A stretch of 23,404 bases of DNA, from contig JAEYOM010000140.1 in the NCBI GenBank assembly GCA_023411715.1, positions 1-23,404 of the forward strand, written 5' to 3'. The DNA comes from Bacillota bacterium (GTDB taxonomy: Bacteria; Bacillota; Clostridia; Acetivibrionales; DTU013). The position numbers and the translations under genes are program-made. Numbering within the stretch: the first letter of the stretch is position 1; every line of letters begins with the position of its first letter. A model generated the notes under the pieces. The model made no database searches and was not told the DNA's origin. It saw only the letters and a program-made list of their open reading frames with translations. Below, piece after piece: positions 16,684 to 23,221 of the stretch.

Positions 16684-18593
16684 TATCCCACTCCTTCAAC
16701 TTGGAATATGTCGCACAATATCTGTAAAGTCATTACTCCCATCATAAGCATTGTTTCTCTTTCACTTAATTTATCCTTCAGCATGGCGCTTTTTATAAAG
16801 CCATTTGTTTTTACAGCATCGAACAGGCCGGATCTATTAAGGCCTTCTTCAGAGAGTAAATAGTTTGCATATTGATCGGAAAGGATTTTCCTGACATCCA
16901 AAGAGGCTCTGTACGGGAACTTTTTTCTTTTTAACAACTCCTGCGGCAAATACTTTTCCGCGATTTTCTTCAAAATATATTTTTCATTCAATGCCCTGAT
17001 TTTGAACCTGTCGTCTAAGGACATACAGTACTCCACCAAGTCGTCGTCCAGGAACGGAAATCTAACCTCGACAGAATTTGCCATCGATATCCTGTCGCCC
17101 TGGGAAGAAAGGAGATATCTTGACAGGAATGTCTCGATCTCAAGGTACTGGCTCTTTTGAATGTCAGTCCATTCGCCGATTCCCTGAACGGACTCCAATC
17201 CAAGCGATTTATGATAATACGGATAACCCATTTCCTTTTTAATGGATTTCATATTATCTGAGAAAAATCTTTCGAAAAAGGCAAACTGCCTCCAGCGGGT
17301 ATAGTGTGAATCCAGCAGGCCATCACCGCAGCCATGCATATAAAAATAATTCAAGCCCCCCGCCGGCGCTGAAATAAATCGGGCGTCCACAAACTGGTTT
17401 ATTTTTCTAAACAGCTGTTTCTTCAGGGCGGAATCGGGATGCTTGCGCAAGAGGTTTCTAATCTTTACCTCTTTAAAAATATCGTAGCCTCCAAAAAGCT
17501 CATCGGAACCTTCTCCGGACAAAACGACCTTCACATTGTTTTTATTCACAAGATCCGACAGCATGAACAGAGGTATCGGGCCTGCCCGAAGCAGCGGGGT
17601 TTCAGTATGCCAGATGATTTTTTTGATCAAGTTTGGGATATCGCTGTTTTTGAACAAGACTGCGTTTTGCCTTATACCGAGGTGATCACACACAATTTTC
17701 TGATACTTGCTTTCATCGAGAAACTCATCCTCAAAGCCAATGGAGAAGGCTTCGACCGAACTGTCATACCTGCTCGCAATGATGGAAGTTATTAGGCTGG
17801 AATCAAGCCCTCCGCTCAAATACGCAGATACTTTAACATCTCCCATCAGTCTCTTTTGTACCGCTTTACAAAGCAGTCCCTCAATATCCCCGGCTGCCCT
17901 GTCGAAATCAATATTTTTATTGGTTTCTCTATATCCCAGTCTGAAGTATCTATTTTTCTTTATATGCTTGTTTTGAAATTCCAGATATTCACCGGGTAAA
18001 AGGCTGTATATATCCTGGAAAACAGTACGGTCATACTGCGGGGACCAAAAGGTGAATACGTCAAATACAGCCTCGGAGCACAGTATTCTCCTGACTCTGC
18101 CGCTTGCCAGAATGGCCTTTATTTCGGAGCCAAAGAAAAACTCATCATTCCTGTAATAGTAATTCAACGGTATGATTCCCATCCTGTCTCTTGCCAAAAC
18201 AAGCTTCCCGCATTTACTATCGTAAACAGCAATGCCGAACTGTCCTGATAACCTTTCAAACATACCTGTTCCGTATAGTTCATACATGTGCGGCAGTACA
18301 GCCGTATCAGAATTGTTCGCGATCCTGTGCCCCTTTTGCAGCAGTTCCTCCCTGATTTGAACATAATTGAATATTTCGCCGTTAAATATAACAACGATAG
18401 TTTCATCCTCATTCCATGCCGGCTGCTTTCCGTTACCCAAATCAATAATGCTCAGCCGTTTTGATACAAGTCCCACATCATCCTTGAAATAATAACCTGT
18501 ATCGTCGGGACCCCTGTGGCTGATACAGTTTCCAATATTCTCGAGGTTTGTTTCGGAACAATATTTACTTATGAATCCGGCTATTCCACACAT
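16683..18593 (-). CDS. asparagine-synthase-like glutamine amidotransferase (AsnB family)
   Basis: A 636-residue two-domain enzyme. The N-terminal class II glutaminase starts MCGIAGF (nucleophile Cys2) with HRGPDD near 26, FNGEIFNY near 70 and an NSDTAVL ammonia-site segment. The C-terminal synthetase has the PP-loop YLSGGLDSS (259-266) and VLSGEGSDELFGGY (357-370). All catalytic motifs are intact, so it should hydrolyse glutamine and adenylate a carboxylate to make an amide. In exopolysaccharide loci such proteins (for example the amidotransferases associated with exosortase-A EPS clusters) are thought to amidate a sugar or acyl group rather than make asparagine. An SD AAGG lies 7 nt upstream, and it starts 4 nt after the acyl ligase stop. 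Confidence 0.93.
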   Translation of the reverse strand: MCGIAGFISKYCSETNLENIGNCISHRGPDDTGYYFKDDVGLVSKRLSIIDLGNGKQPAWNEDETIVVIFNGEIFNYVQIREELLQKGHRIANNSDTAVLPHMYELYGTGMFERLSGQFGIAVYDSKCGKLVLARDRMGIIPLNYYYRNDEFFFGSEIKAILASGRVRRILCSEAVFDVFTFWSPQYDRTVFQDIYSLLPGEYLEFQNKHIKKNRYFRLGYRETNKNIDFDRAAGDIEGLLCKAVQKRLMGDVKVSAYLSGGLDSSLITSIIASRYDSSVEAFSIGFEDEFLDESKYQKIVCDHLGIRQNAVLFKNSDIPNLIKKIIWHTETPLLRAGPIPLFMLSDLVNKNNVKVVLSGEGSDELFGGYDIFKEVKIRNLLRKHPDSALKKQLFRKINQFVDARFISAPAGGLNYFYMHGCGDGLLDSHYTRWRQFAFFERFFSDNMKSIKKEMGYPYYHKSLGLESVQGIGEWTDIQKSQYLEIETFLSRYLLSSQGDRISMANSVEVRFPFLDDDLVEYCMSLDDRFKIRALNEKYILKKIAEKYLPQELLKRKKFPYRASLDVRKILSDQYANYLLSEEGLNRSGLFDAVKTNGFIKSAMLKDKLSERETMLMMGVMTLQILCDIFQVEGVG

Positions 18594-18597
18594 TGTC

Positions 18598-20097
18598 TTA
18601 CCTTAACCCGCTTCTTCTGATTTTTCCCGTTTCTGTTCTTGGCAGCTGATCGATAACCTCAAATACCTGTGGCCTCATATATAAGGGCAGTCCGGGATAT
18701 ACAATCCTTTGAATTTCCTCAATTGTGCACGTCTTATTCAATGTGATATAAGCCTTTATTACCGTCACGCCATCAAGAATACTTTCAACCACAGCAGACT
18801 CTTTTATATAGCTGCAGTTATTGATCACGTTCTCTATCTCCAGGGGACTTATCCTGTGCCCCATATGCTTTATCATATCTGTTCTTCTGCCCTTGATGAA
18901 AATATATCCGTCTTCATCAACTGTAGCAACGTCCCCCGTATACAGCCATCCCCTCCTTATTACATCCTCCGTTGCAGCGGGATCGTCCCAATAGCCTTTC
19001 ATGATATTGGGGCCGCGTGCTATGATCTCCCCAAGCTCTCCTGGCATTATTTCAACACCCTCTCCGTTGACTACCTTAAGCTCAACGTTACTAAGGCCTT
19101 TTCCGATTGAGCCCAATTTGCTTTGTAGCATTTCAGGTTTGAGGAAGCTAAGCCTCGCACCTGCTTCTGTCTGGCCATACATGACAAAAACTTCAATATC
19201 CGGGTAATTTCTGCTGATATATCTCACATCGTCATTGTTGGCAGCCTCTCCGGCCAAAGTGATATAGCGCAGACTATCAAGGAATTTTTCATCACCGTCC
19301 AGATTTTTTATATATTTGAGCATTAAGTTAATGTATGATCCAACTGTGGAAAAACCCGTTACCTTGCTCTTTTTTATCTCTTCCATTACTTTGTAGGGAA
19401 ATGCGGAGGCATTCTCTATAACGATGGACGCTCCGGCAAAAATGTGCGTCAGCAGTATTGAATTCCCATAGGAATAAGTAAAAGGCAGAGACATTAATAT
19501 TGAATCGCTGCCGGTCAGCTTCAGATAGTCAATAATGGCTTCGGTGTTAGCTATAAGGTTTCCGTGCGTCAGTGTAACTCCTTTCGGTTCGGCTGTCGTC
19601 CCCGATGTAAAAAGTATCTCTGCCGCGTCATCATCATTCGCTGTGAGGCCCCTTTCACAGTCAATTATTCCTTCCTGCCGGTGATCAGGCCATATATTTA
19701 AGCGGTCGATATTAATAATTTTAAAGCGCAGCAGGCTTGTGATCTGATCCAGCTTTGGAGCTGCAGAATTACATGTAAGTATCACCTCGGGAGTACATTT
19801 TTCAATTATGTAAAGAATGCTGTCGGCCATTTTGGATGGGTTTACAGGTACAACTACAGCATTGCACCCAAGTATCCCGATAAAGGCGGAGATGTATTGT
19901 ACTGAATTATCGCAAAAAACAACGACACGATCTCCCTTTTGCACCCCTCGCTCCAGCAACAGTTCAGAAACATATCCCGATATGCGGCCGACATCATTAT
20001 AGGACCATATTTTGTCCCCGGTTTGCACAAAGGTATTGTCAGGGTATTTATCCGCACTCTCGCGGAAAAATCCGTATATTCCTTTCATACGCCTCAT
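18598..20097 (-). CDS. AMP-forming acyl/amino-acid ligase (ANL superfamily)
   Basis: A 499-residue adenylate-forming enzyme. The P-loop is LFTSGTTAEPKGVTLTH (162-178), followed by LPFTYSYGNS, MYGQTEAGARLSF (A5-type motif), GYWDDPAATEDVI, the WLYTGDVATVDEDGYIFIKG (A7) and RRTDMIKHMGHRISPLEIE (A8) core, and a C-terminal LPRTETGKIRRSGL with the catalytic Lys near 493. It activates a carboxylic acid with ATP and passes it to a thiol. The cognate acceptor is very likely the ACP encoded three genes upstream. Architecture is free-standing, as in DltA-like or exosortase-A EPS-associated ligases. The substrate acid cannot be read by eye. A 4-nt ATGA overlap couples it to the acyltransferase gene. Confidence 0.92.
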   Translation of the reverse strand: MRRMKGIYGFFRESADKYPDNTFVQTGDKIWSYNDVGRISGYVSELLLERGVQKGDRVVVFCDNSVQYISAFIGILGCNAVVVPVNPSKMADSILYIIEKCTPEVILTCNSAAPKLDQITSLLRFKIINIDRLNIWPDHRQEGIIDCERGLTANDDDAAEILFTSGTTAEPKGVTLTHGNLIANTEAIIDYLKLTGSDSILMSLPFTYSYGNSILLTHIFAGASIVIENASAFPYKVMEEIKKSKVTGFSTVGSYINLMLKYIKNLDGDEKFLDSLRYITLAGEAANNDDVRYISRNYPDIEVFVMYGQTEAGARLSFLKPEMLQSKLGSIGKGLSNVELKVVNGEGVEIMPGELGEIIARGPNIMKGYWDDPAATEDVIRRGWLYTGDVATVDEDGYIFIKGRRTDMIKHMGHRISPLEIENVINNCSYIKESAVVESILDGVTVIKAYITLNKTCTIEEIQRIVYPGLPLYMRPQVFEVIDQLPRTETGKIRRSGLR

Positions 20098-20696
20098 TCT
20101 ATACTGTTGCCTTCTGCGGCGGTATCAGCGCAAGCTCCCATTTTACTCTTGGCTGTAAAGAAAGACGCAGGAATAAATCTTGTTTTCCTTATTGTAGTCG
20201 CTATCGAGTCGGGCGGAACGACACCTTTTATAACCGAACCCGCTTCAATAACCGTATTCCTGCCTATATGCGCTCCCCGCAGTATAATAACCCCCGCTCC
20301 AATCCAGCAGCCATCTTCTATAATTATTTCGGAACATTTAAACTCAGAAGGTGAAACGCCGTCGGCGGTATAGGCATGATCATGGTCATATATGCAAACA
20401 TTGGGCCCGAACAGGCATCTGTCACCAATCTCTATTTTATGTCTGCAGACTGCAATACAGTTTCTCCCAAAAGATACCCGGCTGCCAATATGCATCTCTC
20501 CGTGATGACATAACAAATGAACATTTGTCTTAAACCAAACATCCCACATAGATAAAAAAGCATTTTTACCAACAAAAATTTCAGTATCCAATTTGAAATT
20601 CTGCCGGATACTTTTTATTTCCAATCGTTTTCCAAACCTGATTTTAAAATAAGCAAGCTTGAAAATACTTAATATTAATCTACGAAACGCGTTCAT
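20094..20696 (-). CDS. left-handed beta-helix (hexapeptide) acyltransferase
   Basis: About 200 residues. Hexapeptide repeats occupy roughly residues 60-165 (MHIGSRVSFGRNCIAVCRHK, IEIGDRCLFGPNVCIYDHDH, IIIEDGCWIGAGVIILRGAH, IGRNTVIEAGSVI). The YDHDHAY loop contains the likely catalytic His, as in maltose/galactoside acetyltransferase relatives. A C-terminal tail beyond the helix (about 175-200) is not typical. I take ATG 20696 (weak SD, GGGA) over the in-frame GTG at 20705. Lying between the PP-loop protein and the acyl ligase, it is a candidate to move the ACP-bound acyl group onto an amino sugar, or else to acetylate from acetyl-CoA. Confidence 0.86.
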   Translation of the reverse strand: MNAFRRLILSIFKLAYFKIRFGKRLEIKSIRQNFKLDTEIFVGKNAFLSMWDVWFKTNVHLLCHHGEMHIGSRVSFGRNCIAVCRHKIEIGDRCLFGPNVCIYDHDHAYTADGVSPSEFKCSEIIIEDGCWIGAGVIILRGAHIGRNTVIEAGSVIKGVVPPDSIATTIRKTRFIPASFFTAKSKMGACADTAAEGNSIE

Positions 20697-20714
20697 ACAT
20701 CCCACTTTATAAAT

Positions 20715-21701
20715 CTATATTTTTTCGAACATTTCTCTGACGATATCGTATGATCCGTCATTTTTGACCTTCTCCAGCTTTTCAGCGCCTTCCTCCCTGC
20801 TCATATAGCCCGCCCTGACCATATTGCTTATTTCAAAGGCATATGGATGATAACCAAACCGGTCTATATGGCACTGATTCGCATAGGAGTTGAGAAGGCA
20901 ATTTGAACTGTTGCCATCGGTATTTTCCGGATACTTCCATCCGATCTGTCCTATCTCTTCGACTATTAAGGATTCTTTGTACACGTTTTTAACAAAGGGA
21001 TAATAGAGCCAGGGCATCTTTTCTTCGTTTTCCTTCATGAATTCAGGATTAAGAAAATACTTTTCATACTCCTCACCGAGGTCACCCACTATTGAATTCC
21101 TGGTATTTTCAAAGACTTTTGATATCGTGCGGCAATCCAGCCTCAGAAGCGGCTTTGCAGTATCCACCTGCCCTGGTGTCCATCCGAAGCATATTATTGG
21201 AATGCTCCGTATGATGGCTTCGTAATAAATCATGTTCTTTACCAGCATGATGCATAGATTACAGATTGAACTTGCCCTCTCCAGCGACACTTTGGGGTAT
21301 ATCCTGCCATCCCTGACATATTTAAAGGCTTTCAGCAATTTGTTCGTGGGGTATTTTACCATCAGGCTGTCGATGCCAAGATAGTCTGTAACCGCTTTTA
21401 TGTTTTGCAGGGTCAATTCGCTTAAAAAGCCATTGTTAAATGTAACTGCAAGTATCGACGCATTATATTTTTCCCTGATCAGCTTTAGTGTGTAGCTGCT
21501 GTCCTTTCCCCCGCTGAAAGCCATAACGACCTGGTATTTCCTATCTTTATACCTGTCGAGTAATTCTGAAAATTCATTATCCATCATTCCGTAACCGGTT
21601 TGCTGCTTTGCAGAAACGGCGCAGTAATTGCAGAGCCCATTACTGCTTATTCTGACCGAAGGAATACTGTCGCTTAGTAAACACCTTGAGCATGTAGCCA
21701 T
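20715..21701 (-). CDS. PP-loop ATPase, N-acetyl-sugar amidotransferase-like (WbpG/ExsB-type)
   Basis: About 328 residues. An N-terminal zinc-finger-like block (CSRCLLSDSIPSVRISSNGL followed by CNYC; CxxC pairs) precedes the PP-loop VVMAFSGGKDSSYTLKLIRE. Further Cys residues occur in SICNLCIML and SNCLLNSYANQCHIDRFGYH. This arrangement (N-terminal CxxC pairs, SGGKDS, later Cys motif) is that of the PP-loop N-acetyl-sugar amidotransferase family (WbpG/PseA-like) and related ExsB-type enzymes, which adenylate a substrate and add nitrogen from ammonia or glutamine. No HisH/HisF-type partner is nearby; the AsnB-like enzyme could be a functional counterpart. Two starts are possible. ATG 21713 sits directly on the SD GAAAGG; I prefer ATG 21701, about 12 nt after it. 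Confidence 0.82.
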   Translation of the reverse strand: MATCSRCLLSDSIPSVRISSNGLCNYCAVSAKQQTGYGMMDNEFSELLDRYKDRKYQVVMAFSGGKDSSYTLKLIREKYNASILAVTFNNGFLSELTLQNIKAVTDYLGIDSLMVKYPTNKLLKAFKYVRDGRIYPKVSLERASSICNLCIMLVKNMIYYEAIIRSIPIICFGWTPGQVDTAKPLLRLDCRTISKVFENTRNSIVGDLGEEYEKYFLNPEFMKENEEKMPWLYYPFVKNVYKESLIVEEIGQIGWKYPENTDGNSSNCLLNSYANQCHIDRFGYHPYAFEISNMVRAGYMSREEGAEKLEKVKNDGSYDIVREMFEKI

Positions 21702-21732
21702 AACAATATTCATCCTTTCGTCATTTCACGGA

Positions 21733-21984
21733 CTAAACTCTGCTATCGATATACATACGGATTTTATTGATAGATTCGAAATTCTCTGGTATAATTTCAC
21801 GATCATACACTTCGAATTTGAAGTTTTCTTCAATAAACGCAACCAATGAGATAAGGCCTGTCGAATCGAGGTAGCCGTTGTCGATCAGAGATTCGTCGCC
21901 ATCAATTACAATAACCGGCTCGTTATATGAAATGATATTCTGGAAAAAAGACAGCAACTTGTCATTAACATCTTTGGAATCCAT
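21733..21984 (-). CDS. acyl carrier protein
   Basis: An 83-residue acidic helical protein with the phosphopantetheine attachment motif YLDSTGLISLVAFIEENF. The attachment residue is Ser41 in the D-S-(T)-G-L context, at the usual middle position for an ACP of this length. A very strong SD (a run of seven G) lies 6 nt before the ATG. It is the first structural gene after the leader, giving it high relative expression. It presumably carries the acyl or aminoacyl group loaded by the AMP-forming ligase at 18598-20097. A phosphopantetheinyl transferase is not in the window and would have to be supplied in trans. Confidence 0.92.
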   Translation of the reverse strand: MDSKDVNDKLLSFFQNIISYNEPVIVIDGDESLIDNGYLDSTGLISLVAFIEENFKFEVYDREIIPENFESINKIRMYIDSRV

Positions 21985-22173
21985 CGTAATCCCCCCCGGT
22001 ATTTTTTATGCAACCATTTACATTGTTGAAAGATCCGTCCATAGAGCAAAGCTTCGCCATCGCGTATCAAAACGTATACGCCAAAGTCTTTATCCTATGA
22101 CCTCCTGATCGCCCGACGGGCCGAAACACCGGCGAGGGATATCGGATTTTGTGACTGCCATGACATTTCCAGC
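21985..22173 (-). promoter_or_regulatory. loaP-to-operon leader with candidate RNA hairpins
   Basis: This 189-nt stretch between loaP and the first structural gene encodes no plausible protein. In the leftward transcript I see a stem of GCGTAT/ATACGC with an 8-nt loop (22062-22081). Two overlapping, mutually exclusive GC-rich stems follow: GCCC/GGGC with a 3-nt loop (22111-22121) and GCCG/CGGC with a 6-nt loop (22120-22133). An orphan AGGAGG (22101-22106) has no start codon at a usable distance. LoaP antiterminators are known to recognise an RNA hairpin in the 5' leader of their target operon, so these are candidate recognition elements. No U-tract follows any of them, so I do not call a terminator here. 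Confidence 0.45.
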
Positions 22174-22698
22174 TCATACAGGTTCCAAAAGTGATATTCC
22201 GAGATCTATAGCCCTTTCTTCTCCAAGGAAATTCAACGACACCTTTGCTCTTTCTTTCCTGTGATCAATGCTTTGTATGATACCCTCAAACGAGAAGAGA
22301 GGGCCGTCCAGCACCCGAACCCTGCCGTTTTCCATGAGCACTTTGGAGAAACCGATTTCTTCGCCGTTGCATATGAGTCTGGAAAGCACCTCCATCTCAC
22401 GGTCGTCAATAGCAGCGAAAGAGGAACCGGTTCTGAGCAGTTTAAATACATTGGGAATATTTTTTAACAGATAATAGATTTCGCTGTTTATTTCGCCATT
22501 CAGCAGCACATATCCGGGAAACAGCACTTTACTTTCAACTTTCCATATGCCGCCCTTCCGGAGCTTGAGTTTCCTTTTGGGGACTACTACTTTATAGCCG
22601 TCCGGCAGTCTATATTTGACCCTTTCCTTTACATTATCCTCATTCCCGGTTACAACAAAAAGACCGTACCAGTTGTTCACTCCTGAATATGTAAACAT
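22174..22698 (-). CDS. loaP: LoaP-type NusG paralog, processive antiterminator
   Basis: A 174-residue protein with an NGN domain opening NNWYGLFVVTGNEDNVKERV (residues 8-27), a KVLFPGYVLL strand near 57-66, and INSEIYYLLKNIPNVFKLLR near 70-89. A C-terminal KOW-like domain follows from about 126 (RVRVLDGPLFSFEGIIQSID) to the end. The WY-x-LFV-x-TG opening is typical of LoaP rather than housekeeping NusG or RfaH. LoaP proteins sit beside long polysaccharide or antibiotic operons and suppress termination within them. I set the start at ATG 22698 because it gives the family length. An in-frame ATG at 22848 would add 50 residues unlike NusG. The gene heads the operon it probably controls. Confidence 0.88.
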   Translation of the reverse strand: MFTYSGVNNWYGLFVVTGNEDNVKERVKYRLPDGYKVVVPKRKLKLRKGGIWKVESKVLFPGYVLLNGEINSEIYYLLKNIPNVFKLLRTGSSFAAIDDREMEVLSRLICNGEEIGFSKVLMENGRVRVLDGPLFSFEGIIQSIDHRKERAKVSLNFLGEERAIDLGISLLEPV

Positions 22699-22848
22699 TT
22701 TCACTACCGCACTGCACCATTTCCTGTAAAAGTATATTCCAATATTGTTTATATATTCCACCGGGTTTCTGAAAGTGACCAAGACCGGGAGTATGCAGAA
22801 TTCTGCTGTACGGGTATTCTCGAGGATTCTGTCATCGGTTTTTTCCAT
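22699..22848 (-). other. in-frame 5' extension or leader of loaP
   Basis: These 150 nt are open in the loaP frame from an ATG at 22848, giving 50 residues (MEKTDDRILENTRTAEFCIL and on to RKWCSAVVK) with no NusG similarity. It is either an N-terminal extension, the leader RNA of loaP, or both. The ATG sits directly after the U-tract of the hairpin at 22849-22880, and that hairpin contains a GGAGGA at SD-like distance (12 nt). A CAGAAT/ATTCTG complementarity is visible in the interior. The true start cannot be settled from sequence alone. Confidence 0.4.
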
Positions 22849-22880
22849 AAAAAAAGCCTATCCTCCGGATAGGCTTTTTT
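22849..22880 (-). terminator. perfect bidirectional intrinsic-terminator-like hairpin at the loaP 5' end
   Basis: The stem is eight perfect pairs (GCCTATCC at 22856-22863 with GGATAGGC at 22867-22874), a 3-nt loop (22864-22866), and runs of A and T on both sides (7 and 6 nt). It is therefore symmetric and could terminate in either direction. In the leftward transcript the order is A6, stem, loop GGA, stem, U7, then an ATG. It lies about 15-45 nt downstream of the putative promoter start, so it may attenuate loaP transcription. It could instead simply end read-through from the rubredoxin-like gene. Confidence 0.8.
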
Positions 22881-22900
22881 CTATGTCTAAAATGAGCGAG

Positions 22901-22929
22901 ATTATACAATTTAATTTTTCTTCATTAGC
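22901..22929 (-). promoter_or_regulatory. putative sigma-A promoter for loaP and the polysaccharide operon
   Basis: On the leftward strand a perfect -10 hexamer TATAAT occupies 22901-22906. With the usual 17-nt spacer, the -35 position (22924-22929) reads GCTAAT, a poor match to TTGACA, and there is no TGn extended -10. The spacer is AT-rich. Transcription would begin near 22894, just before the hairpin. A good -10 with a bad -35 is what one expects of an activator-dependent promoter, consistent with the dyad abutting it. Confidence 0.55.
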
Positions 22930-22967
22930 TGCATCCCGATGGGGTGCATTTTTTTGAAGGGGGTGCA
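22930..22967. promoter_or_regulatory. candidate operator: dyad plus a third half-site
   Basis: TGCATCCC (22930-22937) and GGGGTGCA (22941-22948) form an imperfect dyad around GAT with one mismatch. A further GGGGTGCA lies at 22960-22967, exactly 19 nt (about two helical turns) from the second half-site. The dyad centre is about 45 nt upstream of the inferred transcription start, the position used by class II activators that contact RNA polymerase at a weak -35. The binding protein is unknown. The same bases resemble an IS end (see findings), so a non-regulatory origin is possible. Confidence 0.4.
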
Positions 22968-23016
22968 TTTCTCAATCAGATTATTCGTTCGCATATAATA
23001 AGGCTTACTTTTCATG

Positions 23017-23205
23017 TTATACCAATACTATGTCGCCGTCATCAAATGGGTCGCCACATTCCGGGCAGAACTTTGGTGGGTGCGTCTTATCATCCGGTTC
23101 CCAACCGCACTTATCACATTTGTATTGCGGTATCCCGGCGGGCTTTGCTTTGCTGTTTTTGGTACAATGAAAACCGAGCGTTCCGGAACTTAAAAAACCC
23201 TGCAT
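23017..23205 (-). CDS. small rubredoxin-like (two CxxC) protein, start uncertain
   Basis: The C-terminal part reads YKCDKCGWEPDDKTHPPKFC then PECGDPFDDGDIVLV: two CxxC knuckles (CDKC and CPEC) separated by 13 residues, a compact metal-binding ribbon of rubredoxin type. The frame is open to 23238, but the only in-frame ATG (23205) has no SD. About 27 residues before the first CxxC look non-conserved, and an upstream TTG at 23238 would start inside the presumed IS21 end. The gene may have lost its native 5' end to the insertion. Role unknown: electron carrier or zinc ribbon. It is separated from the polysaccharide operon by the promoter and hairpin, and is probably not part of it. Confidence 0.6.
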   Translation of the reverse strand: MQGFLSSGTLGFHCTKNSKAKPAGIPQYKCDKCGWEPDDKTHPPKFCPECGDPFDDGDIVLV

Positions 23206-23221
23206 AAAATGGAAAAACCAT

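Noticed and set aside
21985..22045. Second promoter directly upstream of the ACP gene
   Set aside because: The best pair on the leftward strand (TTTCAA, 17 nt, TAAAAA) matches consensus poorly at both boxes, so it is not reported as a promoter.
21985..22173. Known riboswitch class (c-di-GMP, c-di-AMP, cobalamin) in the leader
   Set aside because: I compared by eye with the conserved cores I know (for example GCAAAGCC-type c-di-GMP-I blocks) and found none; only simple stems are supported.
22944..23207. Plus-strand 87-codon frame across the rubredoxin-like gene
   Set aside because: No SD, no motif, and it runs antisense to the CxxC-containing frame and across the candidate operator repeats.
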